DNA of 37,775 bases, taken from contig JAYMSP010001000.1 in NCBI GenBank assembly GCA_036897095.1, forward strand, positions 1 to 37,775, read 5' to 3'. Shown here one piece after another: positions 20,401 to 31,385 of this stretch. Source of the stretch: Plantago elongata. Lineage: Eukaryota; Streptophyta; Magnoliopsida; Lamiales; Plantaginaceae. Both the position numbers and the translations under genes were made by a program. How positions within the stretch are numbered: position 1 is the stretch's first letter; each line of letters opens with the position of its first letter. A model generated the notes under the pieces. It saw nothing but the letters and a program-made list of their open reading frames with translations, was not told the origin of the DNA and did no database searches.

Positions 20401-22747
20401 CACTTAATGCAATCATATGCTTACTTTTTTTGTAGCTATGAAACATTTAAAGGGATGAGGTAATCCAATCATGGGTAGTGACAAGTAGCAATTGTAAGGA
20501 AAATGCATCTAACGAAGAGAAAGATGAGTATCAGTGTTAGCAGTAATGGGAGTTTGAAGTTATAACAATAATTTTTTGTGATATATAATATATTAGACTT
20601 GCAGGCAAGAAAAAGTGTAGTAATACCGCTGCAGAATACAAGTAAGCAAATGCAACAATAGAATCATTAAGCAACTAGTTGTAAAATTAACATGGAAACT
20701 AGAGGGTAACTTCTTTATGTTAATTAACATCTTGTATATAATTTATTTAATGGTACTAACATAATATAGCATAACAAACAGCAGTGCAACCAACTTCGGC
20801 CTTTTTTATTAGAGGAAGAATAGCGTCAAATTAGCACTTACGTAGGTATTACCTTAATCTTCAATCCAGGACTTAGCTCAAGATCACCCCTGTATGTAGT
20901 CACAGGTGATATGTTCCGAGTTCGAAGTGCCCCCATCAATGAGGTAGTACTCTCAACATAAACTTTCTTTGCAGAAGATTTATTCGAAAATATGCTCAGT
21001 AAGAAGTCGTTTTCTTCCAGAATCATCTTATTCACATTGAGATCTTGTTTTATTTTTATAACAATGCAGTCCATCTTCATGCCATCATTCATCATCTGAG
21101 TAGCAACCGTGCTGACCTGATCCTCCTTAGTTCCTTCAAATGGATCTTTTATCGGGGAAATAGCATTAGTAATGATACACAGACGTTTCTTCCCTTTATT
21201 AGTTGCCCCATACTTCTTTATCAGCATATCCATTCCAACAACAATAGCATCAAAAACTACAATTTTAGTTAAGGCAACCAGTTGATGTGACATGAGACAT
21301 GTTAAATGGAAAGGTAACATACTCTGAATTAAGTTTCTCAGGGAACTGAAAATACTCTATACAGTAAACCAGAATGAAGCAACTGACTATGCTGCATGAT
21401 AAAGATCAAATTTTAATCTTTCAATTCAAACAATTCGACTAGAGCTCAGGATATCCCAGACATGAATAAACTACAAAAGTAAGAAGGTAATATGATATCC
21501 AAGGAATGCAAACCTTAACAAGACACATACCCTAATAAATACATTGATAAAACTTACGAAATCATCAAGTAGAAAAAGTAGTAGCACGAAAAAGGACCTT
21601 GCATTAAAAGCTTCACATATAAAAATTTGGATACAGTCTCCATGTACGGTTCCTCGGGTAATCTGTTGAAAAGCATCAACAAGATCTCCATCGACAACCT
21701 TTAAGTCATGCAACACGACAATGTTTTCATATCCACCCACTTCCTTTGTCAGCACATTTTTAGTTTCTGAAATTTCCAACCACAACATAGTCATCACTCC
21801 CTCAAAAGAAAAAGATCAGAAATGCAAAGAAAAACTACAATAGGATAACATGTTCAAGACGTTGTCAAAATGAATTTCAGAGACAAATAATTTTTTCCAA
21901 TTAAAACACAACTAGCACGAAAAACCAATCTGCATCTAGTCGCTCACTGTAACAGATTATCGTTGAGTAATGTTTCCCCACAAGGTAAAAGAAGAAGGGA
22001 AAACCTGAGAATCAGACCGAAAATAATGGGATCCATCAATCAAAACCCACTGATTCAAATACTAGAAAGTACCTGCAGTGCCAAATAGGACGATTCCTAC
22101 TTCATCAGCCTTGCTGTAAATAAGCTGCATCAAGAACGACAATAGCACCCAACAATCAATCATTTCCCATAGCCCAAGAATCTTTGAAAATAGTATGCAC
22201 ATTCTAGTCCCGCACATTCATTTTTACCGACGACTAACTCTTCCTACTGGTAAAGACACAACTCAACTCATCCATCAGACATACTCCACAAAAAGAAGTA
22301 ATCAACTTCAAAATCTTCAAACACCATTAAAGTTTAAACTTTAAACCACGCACCTTCTTCTGCACAAGCATAGAGCAAACTTTCTCAACTTCCGGCAACA
22401 CCGAGTGCATCGAAGGACCAACATCAATCAGCAAAACCAACCCCTCCTGCAATAACACACCCCAAACAAAAAAAAAAATCACTTTTTTATCCACAAATTC
22501 AAAACATACAACGAAAACTCACACTTGTCAACAAATCCCTTCACAAATACGCAAAATTAAGACCCACAGACCAAAAGCAAAAGCACATAGGTAGGAGAAA
22601 TCTGCTCAGTTAAACCCTAATTGAACATGTTTCAAACATAAAAAGTAAACCAAAATGAGGCAAATCAAGATATGGGTGTAAAGAAACATCAAGATTATGA
22701 GCTTTGAGCGGAAAAGAGAAGAAAGATGATACCTTGTTCCGAGCCAT
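17443..22747 (-). CDS. KU80: Ku80 (ATP-dependent DNA helicase 2 subunit KU80), DNA end-binding subunit
   Basis: Ku80 pairs with Ku70 to form the ring that captures broken DNA ends for non-homologous end joining and protects telomeres. Twelve exons: 22747-22733, 22446-22354, 22124-22073, 21766-21635, 21256-20853, 20018-19735, 19627-19432, 19344-19138, 18445-18278, 18188-17871, 17759-17629, 17512-17443; 2070 bases, 689 residues (Arabidopsis Ku80 is about 680). Features in order: the vWA fold (GLVLLIDVGPSM; DAIVVGMDMLIKK; KRLCIITNA), the beta-barrel core (GYRYGPQVVPIS; GVKLLGFTASS; KDVNILIAEPGN; VGVLTPNVSE), the helical arm (LPSSMQPNEKQQAAADKFVE) and a Ku C-terminal helical domain (LVALRRGCIKEQ; FNDFLQRLDKF). 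It ends with an acidic tail, MKNEPKPEQES. The animal DNA-PKcs-binding motif is absent, as expected in plants. Reading through the last intron would give another C-terminus (see finding). Confidence 0.95.
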
Positions 22748-22850
22748 TTTTGGAAAGTGGCAAAGAGTGACAGAGTTTGCTGAAATGTGAAGAGACGAGA
22801 CAATGAAAGGGTCAGCTGAGGTGTTTTTATGCTTTCTCCCGCGCGGACTC

Positions 22851-22860
22851 GATTTTATAA
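22851..22860 (-). promoter_or_regulatory. Ku80 core promoter (TATA box) with GC-rich E2F-like site
   Basis: On the minus strand TTATAAAATC sits about 105 bases before the ATG at 22747. Directly downstream is CGCGCGGGAGAAAG (22845-22832), the only strongly GC-rich stretch nearby. It resembles the E2F consensus (GCGGGAAA type) with one mismatch. E2F control is common for plant DNA replication and repair genes, but here it is inferred from the motif alone. Confidence 0.45.
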
Positions 22861-23159
22861 CCACAAAGCTTGTTCAAGAATTTTCTATCAGTGTACGGCA
22901 CACATATAGTGGATCGTTTTATTTTAGATAAATATTTGTAATACTTGATCGGGATATACTATGTATTATGGAATATAGGTGTAATTTAAAGTAATGAATT
23001 AACATAGCATATGTAGAGGTTTTAACGTCTACTCGAAATTTCAATTGTATTTTACGATAAAAAAAAAAAAAAATTGAACATCACGGAGTTAATATTCTAT
23101 TATATCCATTAGTTGGTAGGTTAAAACACTACCTACATTTTCCAGAGTTATGTTTTTAC

Positions 23160-23515
23160 TATGTTGAAATTCTCTTTCATCATTTTATATTATCGAGATT
23201 TTATTATGTTGAAATTCTCTCTCATTATTTTCTTGTCATCGAGTAATTGGTGTTGACGTATCTTATCTCTTCGTTTAATAATATGTAACTTGTTTTTATT
23301 TATCATCATTATCATTTCCTCTCTTCTTATTGAATAATGATCTAATAGTGACACAGTACTACTTAATTATATCATCACATAATACAAAGAATTCATAAAG
23401 TTATTTATCATCATCATCATTTCAACTCTTCTTATTGATTGACGATCTCATAATGAAGCTATGTTGTTTAATTGTATTATCGCATAATATATATGATTTA
23501 TAAACTATCGAGACA
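23160..23515. repeat. Two old tandem duplications in the spacer
   Basis: First, TATGTTGAAATTCTCT followed by T/C, CAT, ATTTT and ATCGAG occurs at about 23160-23195 and 23205-23242. Second, a unit of about 105 bases (TTATTTATCATCATTATCATTTC, TCTTCTTATTGA, ATGATCT, TAATTATATCATCACATAAT, ATAAA) at about 23297-23400 recurs at about 23401-23505. Both show substitutions and small gaps. Confidence 0.65.
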
Positions 23516-24432
23516 TATAGTGTGGTAAATTTTCACTTTTTCTTAATGAATTTTAACTACAATTAGACAAAATAATAACACAATTATATCGAATGGTAAA
23601 AATAAAAGGGAATTAAATTAGAATGCATTGTGTAATTTTAATTTCGGAATGTTTCACCCAAACAGCATATGACATTTTTCTAGTTAATCTAATAAGGGGT
23701 AACTAAAACAAAATTCTCCTTTTATTTCAAAGATTTTGAATCATGTGAGGATAGATTATCGACTTAATCACACACTTGCATTTTGACTTAATACCTATAC
23801 TTCATCTTTTTCTTTCAGCTGAGCTTGGTACATCATATCTTCATTGCTAGGAGTAAATTTCAGAACCCTACGAAGTATGCAATTTGAATTGGTTATACTA
23901 AACATTTACCTAATTATTTTATCTCTACCCTCAATAACTTGGGAAAATCTGGTGAAATAAAACAATAATGTTTAGTTTTAATAACATTCCAATCCCATTA
24001 TTTAATACAATAATCACACATTGCAATCACAACTTATTTTTATTCATTGATATTTCGTTACGGGAAACATTGAGCATCTATATGACATTTAATTAGGCTA
24101 ATCTCTAAAAATGTAAATCCTTCAAGGTGAAATGGCTGACTGCCAATTATAGAATGTTAACTTATAATATTGGCGTAATTCTTATAAGAATATAATATCG
24201 AATTGTATTTATCAATTAGTAATGGTATATATACAACATACAAATCCTACAAGGTATAATGAATTGAAAACTAAAATGAATCTAACGAGGAGTCTAATAC
24301 TAAACTAAATAAAATATAGTATAAGATTTGAAATACACTAAAAGATTTATGATGTAACAAGTCTTGGAGGGGGAATGACCATTGCGATTGAAGCAGGTTC
24401 ATGAATTGAGGCACACTGGTCAAGAGTATTGT

Positions 24433-24580
24433 ATAGTCTTATTTTAAGATATAGTGTTTTAATTAAATACTTAATGTTTCATCATAAAAAAAAATTTAAA
24501 ACTTAAATTGGTTTTGTACATATAGTCTCGTTTTCAGATACAGTGTTTCGATTAAATACCTAATGTTTCATCATAAATTA
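24433..24580. repeat. Direct repeat of about 55 bases
   Basis: TATAGTCTTATTTTAAGATA, then TAGTGTTTTAATTAAATACTTAATGTTTCATCATAAA, at 24433-24487 recurs at about 24519-24578 with a few substitutions. A 30-base AT-rich linker separates the copies. Confidence 0.7.
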
Positions 24581-25355
24581 AATATTAATGATTCAAAGTA
24601 AATTTTATAATGGATGATATTAAATGTCTAGATATTTAAAAATTGACTGTTTCAGTTAATTTAAAATGATCGTTTACCAACGTCTATAAATCATTGAATA
24701 CTAAAATATATTAATTGAATTTTATAGGATATACTAAAATATAAAAGTTATTAAATACTAGTATTTTTTTCAACATAAACAATACATAACCGGTGTAACA
24801 ACTTTGAACCAAACTTACATATGAAAATATAGCAATAAAGCTTAACTTTTAATTTATTTGAGCTACAATTGTATTTTGTTAGATTAATATTGTGATTGGA
24901 ATGTTTAACTACGTCAAGATGAATGATAATGTTAGAGGAAAAAACGATAATGCCAAAGTACATTCATTTTAAGATTTAGTATATGTCACAAAAAAACTGT
25001 TAAATGAAAAATATAAATAAAATCATTTTTGAAAATATGATTTTTACTCTTACATTATCATCATACTTAAGCTAATTAAACAAATTAAGTAACGACATTT
25101 TATGTAGTTTAGAGTTGTACTAATGATTTTATTTTAACCTTAATATATTATAAAATGAATTTTAAAAGTATATTTTTTATTAACTATAACTTTTAAAACA
25201 CTCTTATAATATTATATTTATATAAAAAAATAAAAAGTATTTTCAACGGTTAGATGATGCATCATGTCGACATGCGAGTGTCAAGTCGCTCCGTCCCATA
25301 CCGAATGAGCTACCAATATTGGGTCACCCATTTGAGGTCATTACCTTTCAAGAAA

Positions 25356-28030
25356 ATGGCTTCCATGGCACTTTCAAGAACCAAATTCTACAATTACAAA
25401 ACTCCCAACAGAAAATGTAAACCTTTAACATTTGCCCAAATCAACTACCCAATTGTATCTCAGCAGAAAGAGCAGAATGATGAGACATCAAAAGAGACTA
25501 AAAACCACAGGAGTAGAAGGTATACATTCATATACTGTAACCCATTAGCATATCCATTTACTGTTACTGTAGTTATTCAGCATAACTTCTCTTTTTCTTG
25601 TTATTGGGTCTGATTAGATAAAATCATGATTATGTTAACAGGGAGATTATATTGAGAAGCAGTGAACTTGCTGTTCTTGGAGCCATTTTCCATTTCAGGT
25701 TCTTCAATTTTCTGCCATTTTTAAATCCCACCCTATACTCCTTACCATTTTGGTTATCTGTTAGATTTAATGCTTATGGAAACAAGGTGGGTTTTTAATC
25801 TAGTTTACAAAGTGTGTTGCTTTTTTGCTGATACTGGTTCATTTGACAATAGAAGTTTTAAGGGGTGTTGTGTTTCTTAAATCTTGATACTACAGTCTGT
25901 GAAGAATATGTGAAGAAAGAACTCTTTGATTATGATTTTCGACTCCTCGTGTATCAAAATCTCGGTGTTGAGATATGTTTCGGATATTTGAAAGTGGTAC
26001 ATTTGAGGATTTTTGGGATATTTGAAAGTAAAATTGGAAATTCTATAAATGAAGGGAAAGAAGTGTTGAGTGTCCTAGGAAGTTTCAAAATTTTGTAATG
26101 ATTTCATCTTGATGAGTTGAAAACCGAGACATTTTGATACTTCTGCCAGACTTGATGAGATATTAAACCATGGTTATGCTCTAATGAATTTGGCTGCGAA
26201 ACGGAGTGGACCCTGGGTTAGAATCGACTGGGATGAGATTATTACGTGCCATCGTAATGTTAATGTAGTTATGTTGTTATGCTTATGTTTGGAAAATATG
26301 CCATATTGTTTGATGCAGTGGAACAAAGCCGAAGTACTTGGGTGTACAAAAGAATCCGCTTGGACTAGCTCTGTGCCCTGCCACCAACAATTGTGTGTCC
26401 ACATCTGAGAATATGAGTGATCTCGTACACTATGCGCCCCCTTGGTATGTATTATACTTCCCTTAGTTAATTTACGTGATTGAAAGGTTCGGTTTCCCCC
26501 AAAGCATCGTTTCTGTGTCCTATGAACGTAAAGAAAAACTGGTGATAGAGTGGCTTTTCGTTCAAAGTCCCAATGCTATAATAAAAGGTTCAATACTTAG
26601 TTTCTTCATATTGGGACCTTAGTGTGTATATAGGTCTGGTTTGTTTTGGACTCAAAGTGGAGAGAACTTTTGGGGAAGTGTACTCTTTGCTTGATAAGTA
26701 GAGTTTCTGCCATGTGACTATTCTTATTTCTTTGAAGAACTAAAATGTGTTCAGTGAGTACACTATTGTATTTGTACCTGTAGATCATTATTGCATATGG
26801 CTTTTATACCTCTAAATCAACTCAAAGTTATTGCAAGTGAGTACATTGTCGAAAATGATTTTGCTTCAGTATTTGTCAGCATCATTACAATTTTATTTGT
26901 TTTGTAGACCTGTAGGCAAGTAAGGAGAATTTTGCTTGCATCAGAAGTGTATAATATGATGAGCTTACCATACATCGAGTGGGTTAAGGTAAAAAAATTA
27001 CTTGGGTGGCATGCATTTTTGTCCAAAAGTCAACGTACAGAATTTGTTGAGATCTGAAAATGCATCATTTACTCGATAAACAAGTAGAGCATAAGCTGAA
27101 GTGATGATGACATGATGTGTTGGTCACTTGGTTCCGTTCCTTGGGGTTTTCAAGCATCTGAAAATCAATACTAAAACTCTTATATAGAGTTTTGTCATCT
27201 CCACGACGTTCAGCATGGATATGCCCAACTGCCTTTCTAATTTTATAGTTATGCTTCTCTAACACCAGCAAGGTCTCTCGAAATCCATGAGTTTCAATTC
27301 TGTCTCAGGTTTAGCTTTAGGTGGTATATAGTTACACTGTACAGTACAGATTCGTGTTCTTAATTTGATGAGATGGTTGAAACTTCGTGAATTTTTTGTA
27401 TCCAAACCCTCCATGACATGCAAGATGTTGCAATATATCTCAGGAATTACAACCCAGAGGACGGCCACGGAAGAAAAAATCCAGTAGCGAGGGAACAAGC
27501 AATGAAGGAGCTTGTTGAAGTGGTAAGAGGAGATTTTTCGCTTTTACAAAATCCATGTTAACTCAGCATACACCATACATTTGCTTTTGTTTCATGTTGC
27601 AGATAAAATCAACAAAGCCAGACAATTTCACGCCAAAAATAACCGAGAAAAGAGACGATTATGTTTGCGTAGAGTATGAAAGTCCAATACTGGGGGTAAG
27701 TTTCATTCACTTCCTCAGTTTTGACTTTAACTTAATTAAGATATGGTAAGATACATTTTATTATGTTTCCGCATACACCTTTCACAGTTTGTAGATGATG
27801 TCGAGTTCTGGTTTGCACCGGGCAAGAAGTCACTCGTACAATATCGGTCGGCCTCACGATTGAATTTTAACTTCTTTGACGTAAACAAGAAGAGAATCAA
27901 GGTAAGAAAGAAGCCATTTGGCTTTAGAGTTCATGTATCACAATTACAAGTATTTTGATAGCTTGAAATCATACAGGCCTTGAGACAAGCACTAGAGAAG
28001 AAAGGATGGGTATCAGAAAGCAGCATTTGA
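25356..28030 (+). CDS. DUF1499 family protein, predicted plastid/thylakoid
   Basis: Seven exons: 25356-25519, 25642-25698, 26319-26444, 27444-27522, 27603-27695, 27788-27901, 27977-28030; 687 bases, 228 residues. The C-terminal 150 residues match DUF1499: LGLALCPATNNCVST, then the hallmark YVCVEYESPILGFVDDVEFWF, then VQYRSASR and a closing VNKKRIKALRQAL. Function is unknown. The first 55 residues are Ser/Thr/Lys-rich and poor in acids, like a chloroplast transit peptide. They are followed by SRREIILRSSELAVLGAIF, a twin arginine before a hydrophobic stretch, the pattern of Tat-type lumen targeting (inference). I chose ATG 25356 (AAAATGGCT context, MASMALS start). An in-frame ATG at 25254 would add 34 residues and weaken the transit-peptide look. 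Confidence 0.88.
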
Positions 28031-28574
28031 TTAAGCTCTTACCAGAATAATGATCAAGAGCGGAAATTTCTGACTAATTTCAACGGATATTGTTGAAACA
28101 CCGGTAGTTTTACTTATGTTCGCTGTAATCGACATAATTTGACAGACTACTTACTACACACATTTTCCAGATTCATGAACACAGTGCAAATAGTTATAGC
28201 TACTGGCTTGAGATTTCACCTGCTGTGAACTTTATTTGGTTGTTCATTCTCAATTTCAAAGCAAAACAACAATCACAATCCAATAAGGGAACAGTGTCTT
28301 AATTATTTTCATGTTAAATAAGTGAAACAACACAAGGTCAATAGATATGTATAGAAAGCATGACTTCATTCAGATACATAAACTGAAAAAATACATGAAA
28401 GTTCTTTCAGTACCACATCATCTCTCCAACAAACTTATAGAATATTGATGGGATCCAAAGAGCAAGAGTAAAAAAACCCCATGGTGCTACGACATTCCAA
28501 GGAAATGGAAAGATAGGAAGTGCATCCTAGCATGTTATCCCATGGAAAAGTACTCTGAAATATTGAACGCTGAA
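28031..28574. other. Convergent 3' region between DUF1499 and PBF1
   Basis: About 540 bases between the two facing stop codons. It contains both 3'UTRs. Nothing else is visible. Confidence 0.6.
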
Positions 28575-30640
28575 CTAATCTTTCCTGAGCTCCATGAACT
28601 CGCGACGTATGCCACTGGCATTCAGAACAACAATTTCCAGCTTGTCTCCCTGTTAAAACATACAAACGAAGGTCAATAAGAATCACAAGGTGAATAATAA
28701 AAAAACTGGGTAATGCTCCAATATCAAAATGAGAGAGTTCCATTCATAAAGCAACAACACATTTAGAAGGAGATAATTAGGAAAAACCAGATGAGCCATA
28801 CTGACAAGCCTTAATGTTGCTGAAGAGGCAAGAAATAGAAGGTGATAACAAACTTACGGTATATATGTCCCTTTCCGTTGCGGATGCAAAGCAAGTTTTA
28901 ACCAGGTCAATGGCTTCAGATTCAGAAAGTGGAGTAACCGCATCCTACACCAATATTTTCTTTATATTAATTTCAGTTGCTAGAGTGAAAACAAAACATT
29001 AACATGAAAGATTGTTTAGTGATATTATACCACTTTAGGCAACAAGAGAGGACTGGGAGACTTCAGTTGGTTGTCCAGGAATGGTGTAATTAGAGTAGAA
29101 CCAGAACCTTGGGAGCTGTATCCCACCCTTTCATAAGAACCAACCGCATCATACGTGAAGACACAGCCCTTACCTAATATCAAAGAGAAACATATTACTT
29201 AATACCTTCTTGAATGTAACACTTGATGAAATTGTGTAAAGAGCAAAGACTTACCTTCACTGTCAAGACCACCCAAAACATTGAAGGCATAGTAGGGGAA
29301 GAAGCGTTTGTAGTATAGTGTGTTTGAAAGCAGCTGAGCCATTGCAGGGCAGCTCATTTGCTTGTTGTGCTGATGCTGATACAACTGGAATATAAATAAT
29401 AACAAATATATGACATCAGTTAAGAGCCTATTATGAAGTACAACACATTATAATCATATATGCTCCTAGGATCCTAGGTAAAAAACTCCAAGTATTTAAT
29501 CATATATAACCTCTATCAAATAATATTTACCAACATACCAAGTGTCTGGCAGACAAGACCTTCTGCAGAGCTTTCACATCAGCCTGAAATCCAGATGAGG
29601 CCATCACAGATTTATCCGCTCTGCATTGTCAAGAAAGAGAGCCTACATTAGAATTAGAATATGCACAAGTATGTGTGCTAAGGTGGAACTTCCAGTTTAA
29701 AAGTTCTAAAGCACTACTCTCAAGTCATGAATTAGAATATGCATAAAGCACTTCCAGCTTTGTGAAGGTCTACTGTTATAACATGTCGCAAGAATCTTCT
29801 GCATCTTAAGCAATTGAAACAAGCACATCAAGGAGAATGTTATAGTTTGAGAAGAAAAACAAAGCAATGAATCTCTTATCAAGCTCGGAACAACACACAA
29901 TCATTGTTTCAGAACAAAGGAACTCAAAGTGGTCCAAACTCAAAGAGGGAATCCAACTATCCAAGTACACATCAACTCAATCCAATTGTAAATAGATCAA
30001 GTTATCAATAATACAGTTGACATTCAAGAAATGGAATCATACTACTCAGTCCCTCACCCTCATACTTGACAAGTTATCAAAAAGCACAAGTTCTCTATAT
30101 CCCCAAGTAGTCCTTTCAAGACATATTCTGCCCTTAATTTCAAAAATCAAACTAGTACATACAACACAATTTCTCCACATCCCCGTGTTAAATTACATAC
30201 CGGGACATATTCGTTTCAGCTAAAGACGGTTAATATCAACAGCCAGACTAGTAAAGAACAACCTAAACCTATGTTACCAAGTATCCTACACGTGTGTATA
30301 TACAAGGGGAATTGCAGAATCCGGGTAACATAGAACTAAACTCAACAATCCGGAAAAACACAAAGAGCAAAAGCAACAGTAAAAATTAAAAAAATCGAAT
30401 CATTACTCACAGTTGAGCGATTTTAGAGTAATCCCGAGTGAGAATGCTATATCCCGTGGACATCCGAGTGTCGGAGGCAATGACACAGTAGTCTGATCCA
30501 GCAACAGCAACGACAGTTCTACACAAAAAGTACAGAAAAAATCAAAATCTGAACAATTGGCATAACGAATCGAAGTAGAATCAAAGACCTTACCCTCCGT
30601 TGTTGTCATAGGGAGACCAATTGGCGGATTGTTTGGTCAT
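28575..30640 (-). CDS. PBF1: 20S proteasome subunit beta type-1 (beta6, PBF1)
   Basis: A structural, non-catalytic beta subunit of the 20S proteasome inner rings. Seven exons: 30640-30594, 30518-30411, 29620-29539, 29384-29255, 29173-29031, 28944-28858, 28649-28575; 672 bases, 223 residues, the same length as Arabidopsis PBF1. Visible landmarks are NGGTVVAVAGSDYCVIASDTR near residues 14-34, LTRDYSKIAQL, MASSGFQADVKAL, YYKRFFPYYAFNVLGGLD, GSYERVGYSSQGSGSTL (the conserved S-Q-G-S-G motif of beta subunits), and the C-terminal GIRREFMELRKD. The first exon encodes only 15 residues and the first intron is 75 bases. It is divergent from the cornichon gene, with about 745 bases between their ATGs. 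Confidence 0.96.
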
Positions 30641-30735
30641 GGTGATGATTTTGGGTGTTGAGAGAGGAATGTAGTGAAATCGAGCTAATCGGAGAAGATG
30701 AATTTGAAGAATTAGGGCAGTGTTTGTTTTGCCCT

Positions 30736-30745
30736 TTTTTATATA
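30736..30745 (-). promoter_or_regulatory. TATA box of PBF1
   Basis: On the minus strand TATATAAAAA, about 100 bases before the ATG at 30640, in the context CTTATATAAAAAAGGGC. The expected transcription start is near 30705. Confidence 0.55.
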
Positions 30746-31385
30746 AGTTGAATACTTCGACTTATTTCCCAAGCTACCTAGTAAAGGAGTTCATTTCCTA
30801 GTTAGATCTAACCCCGTCTCATTTTCTGGTATGGAATTAGTCGTTTTAGCACAAACTTATCAAATAATTAGATTCGATTTTATTCAAATTTTTAATAACA
30901 ATTAAAATATAATTTATAAATTAGATAATATAACAATTTTATTTAGAATACTTACTAAAAATATGAGCTTAGTTTCTATATTTTAACATATGATATTTAA
31001 CAAATTAAGTAATTAATTTATTAAATAATTATATATTCACTTATAAGTTACTTTATCACTTAATTTATTTTCTAATAATTTTTATGAAAAATTTATCATA
31101 TAAATATTATTTTTCATAATAATATAACACTAGACATTAATTAGTTTATAATCTCGCTCGGTGTGTTTATTATAATAAATTTGTTATATGAACGTTTGGC
31201 TTAGTGAAAGGTGCGACTTGGTCCTATGGTCATTAGTTGCTATTGCGAAAAACAAACGCGATTTAGGGTCAAAATTCGAAAGCAACAATGAAAAAGAGAA
31301 GCAGAATTTGTTGGTCTCTTCGATTACTGGTAGTAGAAGAAGTAGTAAAGAGAATCAAGAATTGGGAAGAAGAAGAGCAGATTAA
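30746..31385. promoter_or_regulatory. Divergent upstream region of PBF1 and cornichon
   Basis: Very AT-rich from about 30860 to 31180, then more balanced sequence that is probably the cornichon 5' leader. An open frame of 65 codons (31188-31385) ends in TAA directly against the cornichon ATG and in the same frame; it is treated as leader, not as a protein gene. Confidence 0.45.

Larger units (their letters stand above)
22861..25250. other. AT-rich intergenic spacer with decayed repeats
   Basis: About 2.4 kb between the divergent Ku80 and DUF1499 genes. It has no open frame of note; the longest, 70 codons at 24963-24751 on the minus strand, is low-complexity. It carries three separate old tandem repeats, listed individually. 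No transposase or RNA gene is seen. Confidence 0.6.

Noticed and set aside
26174-26408. Overlapping frames on both strands at DUF1499 exon 3
   Set aside because: They are shadows of the real exon 26319-26444, which alone joins in phase with DUF1499 exons 2 and 4.
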